A stretch of 64,000 bases of DNA from Epiperipatus broadwayi (lineage: Eukaryota > Onychophora > Udeonychophora > Euonychophora > Peripatidae). Both the position numbers and the translations under genes were made by a program. The notes beneath the pieces are model-generated. The model did not search any database and was not told the origin of the DNA. It was given only the letters and a program-made list of their open reading frames with translations. The stretch is from the NCBI GenBank assembly GCA_028023455.1, contig JAQFVV010012418.1, positions 9,605,244-9,669,243 of the forward strand, given 5' to 3'. Below, one piece after another: positions 1 through 11,040 of this stretch. Within the stretch, counting starts at the first letter, position 1. The number at the start of each line of letters is the position of its first letter.

Positions 1-394
1 ATAATGGAAGTGCACATTTCTATAACGTATATTTATGGCTCTGAATTTGGGATCTAAAAAAGATGATAATGAATTCTGGAAGTGATATATGCATACTTTA
101 TGAATCAGTTCATTGTAATATAAAATTACAAATTATTATTTTTTTCTCTATTTAGTGATTAGTTTTTTTTTTTTTTGTTATGGATATACTTTTTTATTTA
201 AAATATATATATATATTTTTCAATTGATAACTCATACCTTCTTACTTGAATATTAATTTTTTCTTCCTCTTCTGCATTTTATTAGTGAATTACTAAAATT
301 ATGAATTAAGTAGAATGATTTGTTAAACTCTTTAAAAGACACCAAAGTTTCTTTTATCTTTTCTAATTTTATTTCAAATGATGTATATACATAT

Positions 395-1130
395 TATCAT
401 CATCATCATTTTCAGCCATTATCAATTTACTCCAATAGGAATGCTCTCCAAGTTTAATTGGTTTTTCCTATCTCTTACTTTTCCTTATCATGCCAGCAAA
501 CTTCTTTATTTTATCAATCCATCTCATATCTGGTCTCCTTCTTGGTCTTTAAAATCTTTCAGGATTCTGTTTAAGGACTTCAATTATCCATTTTTTATCA
601 TCTCTTCTAGCAATATATCCAGTCCAGCTCCACTTCAGTTTTTTAATTCTTTTAATAACATCACTAATATCTTTATTTTCTCAACCATGTATTTTGTTTT
701 CAAACCCTTCTTGTTACTTCTTACAAGTATCTCTCCATATTTTATTAAGTGCTATGTATTGGTTTCTGTTAAATGTCCAAGTCACTGATCCATAAGTAAG
801 AATTAGTAAAACACATTTATTAAAAATCTTTTTTTTGAAACGCATAGGCATACATTTTTTTAAAATATTAAATTATTTCTGCCAAAAGCATTCCTTCCAA
901 ATTTAATTCTATGTATAATTTCATCCATTGTGTTTTTATTTGTATTAATAATCTGATCAAGGGTATTTGTACTTGTTAACTTTTTTAAATTCATTATTAT
1001 CAATCTTTTATTTTCTTCTGAAAATTTCCATTGAACATCACTTGTCTTTTTAGCATTTATCTTTAGTCCTACTTTCTTACAAAGCCAAATTTAGTTTTTA
1101 ATTAGAGCCACTGATGTGTTGCATTCTTGA
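395..1130 (-). mobile_element. RTE/BovB-like LINE relic A (3' part of reverse transcriptase)
   Basis: The - strand encodes, with frameshifts and stops, the C-terminal part of an RTE-clade endonuclease-reverse transcriptase. Recognisable pieces are a KINAKKT-like block, a block like NTNKNTMDEIIHRIKFG, and near the end a run like IKRIKKLKWSWTGYIARR followed by RPRRRPDMRWIDKIKKFAG. These occur in this order in BovB/RTE proteins of many invertebrates. The element's 3' end, at about 395-410 on the + strand, is a short ATC/TCA triplet run, the usual tandem-repeat tail of RTE LINEs. The 5' part, including the endonuclease, is missing, as expected of 5' truncation. No intact frame survives. Confidence 0.82.
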
Positions 1131-1179
1131 GTTGTTCCATCATTAGGGGTAAAAGTTGATGCTATTCAAGGTCAATTAA

Positions 1180-4100
1180 ATCAAATAGTAATGCAATTAA
1201 ATCACATGGGGTTAAATTTTGATCAGTGTTCTGCAGTTTGTGGGACAAGTCATAGATTTATACTAATGTTATTGAATCAGTGCCAGTAAAAAATTTTATT
1301 AATTGGGTTATGAAATAACTATAATTTATTAAAATATAAATATATATGAATTCATTAGATATATCCATTGTATTGATTATAATAATACTAATAAGAATTT
1401 TGGTGATATGAATGTATTAGTTTTTGTCTGATATATAAAGAAATATTTTTTAATAAAAATAGAAATAATTAGTAAAGTTGGTAAAATTATGTTTTGAGAA
1501 TAATAAAAATTTATTTAAGGTTTTTAATCTTTCTTCAAGACAATTTATATTAAGAATGATATGAGATTCAGTATTTATTGATGGATTAATAATTCCAGTA
1601 ATCTATTGGATATACCCTTGTTCAAGAATTCATCCATTAACTTTATCAGTATAAATATACTTGCATGTCATTTATTCTTAAGTTTAGTTAGAGGTCAAGA
1701 AATGATAGGATGATAATATAAGTATTATTATTTAGTTAAAGTTTTAGTAATACTTGAAAGTGCAGTTTTTTTTTATTCAATCATATATATGTTTTTTGTT
1801 GTTTTGAAAAGGTTGTATTCAAATGAAGTATATTAATGATAAAGCATTATCATCTGTATCATATAGTATTCATTGTTTGTTCATGCTAAAAAGATAGCTC
1901 TGCATGAAGAAAGGTTATCCATAGATAACAATAATTTTATATGTGTATTGTGATATTAATTATTTTCATGAAGAGAGAAGTGTTATTATTTTTTTTAAAA
2001 ACAACTTTATATAATATAATGTAAAATGTCTTTTTAGACAAGTTAGAAGTGTCTCTGCATAGACCATATGTCAAAAGAGCCTGTTAGTCAAATTACATTT
2101 TCTATTAAACCTATGTGAGACAATTTATTTCTTCCTTTCCCTATTATATCTTTCCAGTATACAAATATTGATACATTTCCTTTTCTTTTCCTGTCTCTTT
2201 TAATAAAAAAATATTATTTCTAATATTTTATTCTCTTTGATCATTATACCTAAACTCCTCTCCTCAATCTTTATATTTTTCACCTCTTCACTTTTATGAA
2301 TTTTCCACTTTCTTCACAATTTATTCTAATACCTTTCAACATCCATATTCCAAAAATCATTGTTAAATATTTTCCCTCCCATCTTCACCTAAATCTCAAT
2401 TGCAATCCAAATTTTTATCTTATTTTCCTTTTTTTCTTGATAGTCAAAGTTTTATTTTTGCTCCAAATAACAATTTGAGCTATCATGTTCTTTCACATAC
2501 TATATATTTGTTGGCCATGTCTTTTTACATAGTATGTATTTTTTAATTCCAAACTTTATTTTACTTATTTTCTATAACTATTTTTTTTCTATATTATTTA
2601 GTGTCTTTTTTCATCTCCTCCTTAATTATTAACCTGTACTATAAGTCTTAACAAATATATTCCATTTTTTATATAAATACTGAGAAATAAATTATGTATT
2701 AATTTTAGATACTATAAAACACCATATTTGTTACCATATCCACATTATCCATTTTATCTTTTTTTTACTAATCTATTTTCATTCATATTTAGTTTTTAAT
2801 ATACCCGTTGAATAGTATATTTACTTTATTTTGAGTTCTCTCTAAAAATTTCTGAATTCCCTGGTCAATATGAAAAACATGCCAAACTCTTCATCAGTCT
2901 CATTCAATTTTTTTTACTTTTTGTCCAAATTTTGAATGTTAGTATCTTTTTTTTTTTCATTTAACATATTTTATATACAATATTGCAATTTGATTTACAA
3001 ATGCCAAACTTTCTACACTCACAATTTTGACATTATCCATTTCAAATATATACTTTAATTATTATTAGGGTAGAGATAATCATATCATTCCTAGTTCATG
3101 TATTAACTTTAAACCTTATTAAAGTTTAATATATCTTTTTTAAAATTAAACATAAACACATGGTATAATTGAACTTCATGTTTTAGTTATAATTTCTGGG
3201 CCAATAGAAGAATGCTGGCTCAGCTTGAAATCCATCTTGGGAATCATCTTTTTCAGATATTTTTATTATATGTTTCAAGAATTCCTATTTTTTCATGTTA
3301 ATACAGATAATCCGTTTTTTTATCTTCCAACGTTTAATCAAAGCATTGAAGCTTTCTGTTAAAATTCATTGTGAAATAAGGTATAGATAGATGTATATTT
3401 ATAGAATAGTTAACTTCTGAATTGTAAACTATGATAATATCTTTTTTATAACATTTTTTATTTCACATGAATAACCTTCCTTTACATTACTGATAGAAGC
3501 AAAGTTTATATCTGTAATAAATGTAAAATATCAAAAATAATTTAATATATAACAAATATATATAAACTTTTATTTCATTTCTTTATTTAACTAACTTATT
3601 ACCCGATTTTCACCAACTAAATTTAGACTGGAAAGTTGATAATTTTAAGCTAGTTATTTACATTTCTAAATAATTTAAAAAAAAAAAATAGTAAAACGCT
3701 ACTTATCCAATTATTGTTAATCCATTGAGCACAAATTTTATATTTAAAATTGTGGAGTTGATACTTGCGAAAAATTTACCCCCCCCCTCTTGTGGGTAGA
3801 ATTATTTTTTAGTTATTGGATTTAACATATCATTTGCACATATCTAATAATTTGAAATTATTCAGTTTTTAAATAAACGCTACAAAATTATCCAATTTAT
3901 TGAGTTGTAAAATTTCTAATTCACATGTGCATCTACGTAATATATATATATATGATTAGTTTTCAGTTTTTAATAATTAACTTCTCTGACACTCTCTTAT
4001 GAGCGGTTTTTTTTTTTACACTGAATATGATAATTGGGTAGTTTTCTCTTTTTTTATTCCAGAAAAAATGATTATGATTACTTTAAATCATTTTATCCAT

Positions 4101-4320
4101 ATTAATTTCTTTTGATAGATTCTTCCACTGTCATATATTGGTAGCCTCACTTTGTTTCTTTTACTAGATCAACAACTTATAGATTTGAAATTCTTTTTCA
4201 CAGAAGGCTAGATTATATGTATATTGTCAGTTATGTGATATTCAGATTTATAATATGAGAGATTGAGACCAATTTTTTATTATTATGGAATAATAATTGC
4301 TTTTTTACTCTGCATTTTTT
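1180..4320. other. AT-rich intron, pyrimidine-rich on the + strand at 2100-3000
   Basis: Nothing coding is recognised. 2100-3000 is conspicuously rich in C and T. Around 3685-3705 and 3876-3896 a short phrase AACGCTAC..TTATCCAATT occurs twice, and a C run lies at 3780-3787. Confidence 0.5.
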
Positions 4321-4324
4321 TTTA

Positions 4325-5850
4325 TATTTTGCATTTATCATCATTATCATTTATCATCATTATTGATCCACTACAGCTTGAAGATCTTCCAAATTTATTC
4401 CGATTTTTTCAATCACTAGTTTTGCTTCATCACAACACACCAGTAAACTTACTTATTTCATTCATTTATTTAACATGTGGTTCATTTCTAGGTCTTTTGC
4501 AATCTCTTGGAATCCAGTTTAAGATTTCAACCATTCATCTATTATCATTATCATTCTTCTAGTAATATGTCCAACCCAGCTTCATTTCAGTTTGTTATTT
4601 TTTCATTGATGTCAGTGATATATATTTTTTTCACTGATGTTTTTTTCATTTTTGATCTTTTTTTATTACTCCTTATATACATTTCTCCATATTGTAGTCT
4701 GAAGGGTCCAAGTTTTAGATCTATAAGTAAGAATACATTTATTAGAATTTCTTTTCAAACACATAAGGATATTTCTTTTTAATATTTCTACCTAAAGCAC
4801 TCCATTCAAGATTAATTTTATGATTAATTTTAGTTATTGTGTTTTTATCTATATTAATACTATGACTAAGGTATCTGTAATTGTTAACTTTCATTATTTT
4901 TTTCTTCTGTGCAAATCCGTTGATCATTACTTTAATCTTTTTAACATTTATCTTTAGTCCTTCTTTTTTACTTTTATCGGATAGCTCTTGCAACATTTTT
5001 TTGAAGATCTAAAACATTGAAAAAACAAACACATCATCTCCAAAGTCTAAATGACTTAAATAATCTTCATTTATTTTTATTCCCGTAGCTTTCCATTTTA
5101 TTCAATAAAATATTTCTTATAAAACTGTTGTTAAAAGTTTTGGAAATATGGGATCACCCTGTCATACACCTTTCTCAATGTTAATCTTAATATCACTGCA
5201 TAATCTAATCACTTGCTGTGTTTTGATTTTACCAAAAGTGTATTCAGCTTTAGTTTATGAAGAAGAAAGAAATCATTTCCTTACGCAGACGAACATATGT
5301 ATGCAAATTTATTTGAATTAATATAACAGTATGATGGGTCTATATTTTATTGATCTAATAGCTTAATCATCTGTAGAAAGCTTTTAGAATCAAATGTCTT
5401 TATAAATGCTAAGCATTATGATCATGTGACATTATAGCTATTCTTATTCATTAGTTTTTTTTAATATAATTTCTCTTAATACTTTGATGTGATTTATTAT
5501 ATTTAAACCACTTTTAAATCCTGCTTGTTGTTTGTTGGTTAAAATCAAAAGTTTGTTATAGACTAGTTGTAATTATCTTGGTAAAGATTTTATATAGAAC
5601 TGATAAAAGTGATATGTAATTTCTAGTATCTTCTTTATCACCTTTCTTAAATATTAAAATTACTATTGCAATTTTCAGTCATCTGGTATATATGTAACAT
5701 TTGACATTTGATATATAACTTTACCAATGTTCTAGTTCTTTATCTTTTTTTTTTTTTTTAAGATATCAATTATAATCCTAACATTTCCTGGAGTTTTTTC
5801 TCTTTTCATAGATTTAATTGTGTAACTTCTTCATTTAAAATACTGGGAAA
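4325..5850 (-). mobile_element. RTE/BovB-like LINE relic B (palm, thumb and C-terminus of reverse transcriptase)
   Basis: This is the longest LINE relic in the window. On the - strand, 4996-4742 is still open for 84 codons and begins MLQELSDKSKKEGLKINVKK, the block after the catalytic loop in RTE reverse transcriptases. Just upstream (about 5070-5010) a run like YLSHLDFGDDVFVFS carries the polymerase motif C, with DD preserved and the usual alanine changed to glycine. Further upstream a piece reads like GVQGDPIFPKLLTTVL, the motif B region. The 3' end at about 4325-4365 is an ATCATT-type repeat, as in relic A. Many stops make it inactive. Confidence 0.85.
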
Positions 5851-6924
5851 TTCAAAAAATGTAATAATTGTAAAGAATATATATATATATTTTATTGCTA
5901 TGTAATTTTTTCTAGAACTCTTGCACATATTTTATGGTGACTTTTGTTTTTTTAGCAATAGTTCCATTTTTTCTTATTGCAGAAATATTTACACTTTTAA
6001 AACTTTTATTCTCTTCTATAAATTTCTTTATTATATTTTCTTATATCATTATTCATACCATTTTACAAAACTTTAAATATTCAATTTTTCTTACTGGATC
6101 ATTTTTTATGCATTATCTATATTCTTTTTTCTTCTTCATATATTACTTTGTCTCAGTAGAATTTTTACTTTTTTTGTTACCAGCTATCATTATTGTAATT
6201 CTTAATATCAGTTATCTTCCTATTGATTTTATTTAAATCTAAACCATCTTCAAAATCTGTTAATATTTTAAAATGATTTGCAAATTTTAATTAGTAATGG
6301 CAGAAAAAAAAAGAATTGATAAAACATTTTTATATTGTGTCAGAAAGTTTAAAGCTGGTATTAAAACATTTAAGCTTAGACTTCTAAATTGGTAACTGCA
6401 ATAGAGTTGATTATATATATTCCAAAGTTGATACAGACTTAAAAACATCAAAATAGCTAATTTTGTCATTAAGTAAAGAGACTGGTACTACATTTTTCTA
6501 GAAAAATAAATATTGAAGAAAAACAGATGTTGTCCATATCAAGGGTTTAATTGCGATGAAACTGGGTTGTTCTGATACCTCAATGACTTTAAAAGATCAT
6601 TAGCCTGGCACTTTATTGTTCATTTTATTTAAAAAAAATATGTAGTACAATAAGTTATTAAAGTGAATGTAAATTGGTGATATGCAGTAAATGTATATAT
6701 ATATGCTCTTTCAATTTACTATTAATAACTATAATATTTTGTTTTTTAAAGTTTTGTTTTACTATAATGTTGAATTTGTAGATGCATATTATGCACATAA
6801 AATAAAATGTAGATGTTATATAAATGTATTTTGAAAATTGTTATATGTCTACAGAACAATATAGTAAACAATACATTATTATATTGTAAACAAAGCTTAT
6901 TAACAAATTGTGATATATATATAT

Positions 6925-9066
6925 TATACCGGATACTCACTCTATTCTGAAACAGAGGGCGCCACCAGACCACTACGTGTCTGGAAAATTTGTTTACTGT
7001 GATCAGAATAGATGATGATGATGGTTTGCGCCGACTAGACTCAGGGAGAAACAAGAGATCTTAAATTGTTTAGACAATTGAGACAAAAGCACAAAGACAA
7101 ACGTCAGCCAAATTAAGTTTAAACACATTTCATAAATTTTATTATGAGAAAATAAATTATTAAATATAAGTTTATGACACCATAGATGGGGGTTAACTCA
7201 GGCGTGTACCAGACATACTAAAGGCAAAGCTATGACAGACTGACTGATCTTCTAATAAACAAATGTAAAAGGGAGGAAGCAAATTTCATTCAGCAGAGGA
7301 TTCACCTAAACATTGGTTTTCACTTTCAGATATTTAAACCCTATGCCCCTGAAATAGATCAAAGAACCCAGTGCCGATGAGCTTTCCGAGATCTAAGCAT
7401 GGTCAGATCTCGGTCAGATCTCGAATGTCCTTATATCGGTATGAACTGCACCAATTACTACATTTAAAATAACAGTGATTGATCCACCTCAAGAACAATC
7501 GAAAAATATCATTGAAACGAAGAAACAATTAAACCTGGTGAATCCCAGCCAAATGATTGGCGAAAATTACTTTAAAATTAATAATTAAAGATCCCACTAA
7601 GGGACAAGTAAATAATTAGAAAAACAGTTACGTCTGCCCAGCATTTAAAGAAAATAAACTTACAAACAAATTCTGAGTACACGCTCTGACAAATTTAAAG
7701 CACACATAATAAATACAAAAAGAAATCTATCGGAGAGTGCACATGAGTACGAAATATCAAAAGTTTAAATATTGCTCACCTGTAGTTTAAGAAAGGATAA
7801 ATTTTATCTTCCTGCTGACGACTTATAAAATTACAAAGAAAAACACAATTCTAATTTCCGCCTTTAGAGATATTAGAAACGAAATCTCCACCTGCGAAAA
7901 TCAGACAATAAAGTCGTCAGCCAAAAGATTTTTGGAGGTTTAGCAAGAGGGCAAACATAGAGTATAAAATTAATTATTGAATACTAAATAATTACAGGTA
8001 AGCATAAAAAAATATATACAAGACTGCTAAAGCATTTACAAAAGCGAGGCATAAAATATAAAACTCATTTGTCACTCTCCAATAAACAAAACTGAAAGCA
8101 AATTGGAATCTTAAAACTAAGATTCCAAGACACACTACAAAATATTGGAAATTAGAGCAAATATTAAATATGAGGCTATATTGATTTAAGAATACATATT
8201 TATGATTAGATTGAGCGGAGATTTAATGAGAATTAATTTACCCTGGGAAGAATAAAAACGAAAATAGTTACCTTTCGGTAAAAGCAATGTTCACGTAGAG
8301 TGCGCACTTTTACTTAAGTTCATTTTCAGGTTCTTTAGGCAGCAAGGTAGATGTAGAGAGGTTCCAGCTTCTTTTAGGTGTTCAGGCATTACTGGAGCAA
8401 ACTTGGAAGTCAGGGATCCGTCTTTTGTGGAGTTAGCAAGCCATTCGGGTGGTGGTAACAAGTATAGAATTTTTCATTTTGTGGTAGGCAAAAGTATTTA
8501 ATCACAGCTGATGTCCTTTAAGAAATTAAATGTCCGTGCTGATATAAGTTCTCACTTGATAAACAGCTTGTCTATCAACGAACAATGAATTAACTGACAC
8601 TCCAAATTTTCGGGGCTATTTATACGATGCTCCATTTCCCACGAAACACTTTACTTGTTGTCCAATTTCTACACCTGAGGTAGGGCAAATATTAATCTCC
8701 CACTCAATCTATCTAAGAATTTCACCCAGGGTTTATTGAAATGAAAACAACAACATAAAAATCAAATCTCCGCTATAAAAATTGTTAACACTAATTAAAA
8801 TAAAAGCAACAGGAATGCAATTAGCTAGCCAGCTTGTTTTTAAATCAAATGAATTTAAAAACAGGCGGTATATGAAAACTATTTTAAAATAAACGAAAAA
8901 CATTTTTTAAAAAAAATCCGTTTTACATATAAACGTGTGTTTTGATACACGCATTCTTTTTAAATAATAATGAAAATTTAAACTCTATGTTTAATGAAAA
9001 TTAAAAGCTTCATAAATTTCTTTTTTTTTGTAATGACACCATTGAATCGGATTTCAATCAGGTTCA
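6925..9066 (-). repeat. 3' LTR of the 4.1 kb element, full length (2142 bp)
   Basis: Reading on the - strand from 9066: start TGAACCTGATTG; a TATA-type box CGTATAAATAG at about 8624; a more GC-rich leader of about 320 nt; a potential donor AAAG|GTAACT at 8271; a long AT-rich stretch; an acceptor-like CTCCCTGAGTCTAG at about 7035; a hairpin (CCAGACAC..GTGTCTGG type) at 6965-6985; TGGCGCCCTCTG at about 6964-6953; and the end CCGGTATA at 6925. The outline matches the solo LTR at 15383-17239. Tandem GTCAGATCTCG units lie at 7400-7430. Confidence 0.8.
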
Positions 9067-9305
9067 ACTGCCTCAAAACGTGATCAAAAAAAAAAACATT
9101 CCTGTAACTTTTTTTTTTTTTAAACTATAAACACTTTAAAAATATTCTTAGAAATTCGGCCGAACGTTTGCCTCGCACTCAGAAAAACAAAACAGTATTT
9201 CATTTGAATCAAAACCTTTCTCCATTCTCGTAGTTCATTAACAAAATTTTTTTTTATTTTTATTTTTATTAAAAACAATCCGGCCGATTGCTAAATGCTG
9301 AACCC

Positions 9306-10250
9306 TTAACTTTTGTCCGGCGGTTCTTTTACTCCTTTTACTAACTTACTAAAATAAGTTCCTCTCCCACTCTTATATTTTCTTAGCTTATACAATTTTC
9401 TCTTGTCTCTTTCTCGTTCTGCTCTATTTTCTAGCTTATATAACGGAATCTTTTTCTTCATGAAACTTCCCAATTCCTCAACCTTTCCTACTTTATTTTT
9501 GAGCATATCAACCTTAGTAAAGGGAAAATTTTTATCTTCTACCCATTTTTTGAACATTTTAAATAAGATTGTTCTATAGATGCATTCTATTTCAGCTTTA
9601 AAATCATATTTCTTAATCTTTTTTTTAACTCTTATCTTCTTTTCACATTCATATTCAACACAAACAGTTATTGAAACCAATTTATTTTTAGTTTCACACG
9701 GAGACTCTTCTACCTGCTTTTCTGTTTTTACCTTATAACTTTCTTCTATTTCTTTATCTACATTTACTAGATTTTCCACCACACTTTCTATTTGTAATCC
9801 ATCTGTGCTTATTTCTAACTTTATTTCCACCTTTTCTGGCCTAGTACAATCCTGTGCTACCTTAATTTCTATATCTTCTATGACCTCAACCTTTTCTACT
9901 TCCTGAGTTTCTACTACTTTTTCCGTTATTTCTCCCTTCATCTCTCTCATTTCCATAATCATTTCTTCCTTTATAGCCTGGTGGCCCTGTTTAATTTCAC
10001 TAACTTCTTTCTTCATTGCCTGTTGGACCTGCTTAATTTCCTCCTTTATTTCCGCTTTAAACTCTGCCATCATTGCTTGCTGACTTTTCTTGAATTCACT
10101 CATATCCTCCATTTCTATTACCAACTTCATCAACATCTTCATCATCATCTGTGACTCACTTTCTTCTTTTTCTACAATTTGAGGGTTTTTAAATGAGACA
10201 GAGCTTTCTTCTATACATGCCGCCCTGTCGCTTTCTTCGTTGACTTCCAT
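9306..10250 (-). CDS. gag-like coiled-coil protein of a non-autonomous LTR element (314 aa)
   Basis: The only ORF inside the 4.1 kb element, from ATG at 10250 to TAA at 9306. Residues 1-33 are acidic. About 34-120 form a glutamate/lysine/methionine-rich amphipathic stretch with heptad spacing (for example FKAEIKEEIKQVQQAMKKEV), predicted coiled coil. 120-190 are acidic and valine-rich. 200-314 are strongly basic, with KKIRVKKKIKKYDFKAEIE and a C-terminal tail rich in K, R and Y. There is no CCHC knuckle, protease or polymerase motif. Coiled-coil leaders of this type open the Gag of many arthropod and mollusc gypsy elements, so a nucleic-acid-binding structural protein is a reasonable guess. 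The open frame agrees with the young age of the element. Not recognised as any named protein. Confidence 0.7.
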   Translation of the reverse strand: MEVNEESDRAACIEESSVSFKNPQIVEKEESESQMMMKMLMKLVIEMEDMSEFKKSQQAMMAEFKAEIKEEIKQVQQAMKKEVSEIKQGHQAIKEEMIMEMREMKGEITEKVVETQEVEKVEVIEDIEIKVAQDCTRPEKVEIKLEISTDGLQIESVVENLVNVDKEIEESYKVKTEKQVEESPCETKNKLVSITVCVEYECEKKIRVKKKIKKYDFKAEIECIYRTILFKMFKKWVEDKNFPFTKVDMLKNKVGKVEELGSFMKKKIPLYKLENRAERERDKRKLYKLRKYKSGRGTYFSKLVKGVKEPPDKS

Positions 10251-10694
10251 TTTTACACAAAGATTAAATTCGCAATACTAATTTTTTTTAAAAACAAAAA
10301 ATCTAAACTCTAAAAGCCAATAAAATGCTATTTACTGTTTTCTATAAATTATTTCATAACAAAGACGAACTATATTTAACTCTTCATAAAATTAACTTAG
10401 ACAGACTTTTTAGAAAATACTCTTTTACAGTTGATAAATTATTTCATATAAAAGAAAGACGAACTATATTTAACTCTTGAAATAAAATTACTCCGATAGA
10501 CTTTTCGAAAATACGCTTTTACAGTTTATAAATTATTTCATTAAAAAGAAAGATGAACCCCATTCTACCAAACTGCTCCAAAATACATGCAATAATTAAC
10601 AAAACCGAACCTCCACCTACTAAATCTTGCCTCTTACACCTGAAATCTTTCTCAATTGTCCAAACAAAATCTCACATGAGTTTGAAAACTCGAA

Positions 10695-10712
10695 GCCCCA
10701 CATTGGGCACCA
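10695..10712 (-). promoter_or_regulatory. tRNA-Lys-type primer-binding site
   Basis: The - strand reads TGGTGCCCAATGTGGGGC. It matches 16 of 18 positions of the tRNA-Lys1,2-primed site known from several retroviruses and gypsy elements. Its place just inside the 5' LTR fixes the orientation of the element as minus. Confidence 0.65.
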
Positions 10713-10726
10713 AAATTATTATCCTA

Positions 10727-11040
10727 TATACCGGATACTCACTCTATTCTGAAACAGAGGGCGCCACCAGACCACTACGTGTCTGGAAAATCTGTTTACT
10801 GTGATCAGAATAGATGATGATGATGGTTTGCGCCGACTAGACTCAGGGAGAAACAAGAGATCTTAAATTGTTTAGACAATTGAGACAAAAGCACAAAGAC
10901 AAACGTTAGCCAAATTAAGTTTAAACACATTTCATAAATTTTATTATGAGAAAATAAATTATTAAATATAAGTTTATTAAAAGCTTCATAAATTTCTTTT
11001 TTTTGTAATGACACCATTGAATCGGTTTCAATCAGGTTCA
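10727..11040 (-). repeat. 5' LTR of the 4.1 kb element, internally deleted to 314 bp
   Basis: Only the two ends of the LTR remain. Compared with the 3' LTR it lacks the segment equivalent to 7175-9002 (1828 bp), which holds the TATA box, leader and splice donor. The junction shares a TAA microhomology. In the retained 314 bp I count about two base changes against the 3' LTR plus one or two length differences in T-runs or nearby, so insertion was recent. Both LTRs are copied from one template, so the deletion must have come after insertion. It leaves the copy without a promoter. Confidence 0.8.

Larger units (their letters stand above)
6925..11040 (-). mobile_element. non-autonomous LTR retrotransposon, 4.1 kb, flanked by ATAT duplications
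   Basis: On the - strand the element runs from 11040 to 6925. Direct repeats mark its ends: 6925-7174 matches 10727-10976, and 9003-9066 matches 10977-11040. Both outer flanks are ATAT (6921-6924 and 11041-11044), a 4 bp target duplication. LTRs begin TGAACC and end CCGGTATA. Inside the 5' LTR lies a primer-binding-site match at 10712-10695, TGGTGCCCAATGTGGGGC, two changes from the site complementary to tRNA-Lys1,2 (TGGCGCCCAACGTGGGGC). It starts about 14 nt inside the LTR, which is unusual. The 1.66 kb interior holds one ORF only, with no protease, reverse transcriptase or integrase. I infer that it depended on a partner element. Confidence 0.85.

Noticed and set aside
378-788. 136-codon open frame on the + strand
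   Set aside because: It is the antisense shadow of LINE relic A, whose - strand carries the reverse-transcriptase text. The residue use (F, I, L, S, Y-rich) is that of reversed AT-rich coding DNA.
6746-7054. 102-codon - strand open frame
   Set aside because: It crosses the boundary of the LTR element into flanking intron, so it cannot be an old gene.
7360-7440. GCCGATGAGCTTTCCGAGATC near tandem GTCAGATCTCG as a ribozyme
   Set aside because: It contains a CGATGAG-like string, but there is no GAAAC partner and no closing stems.
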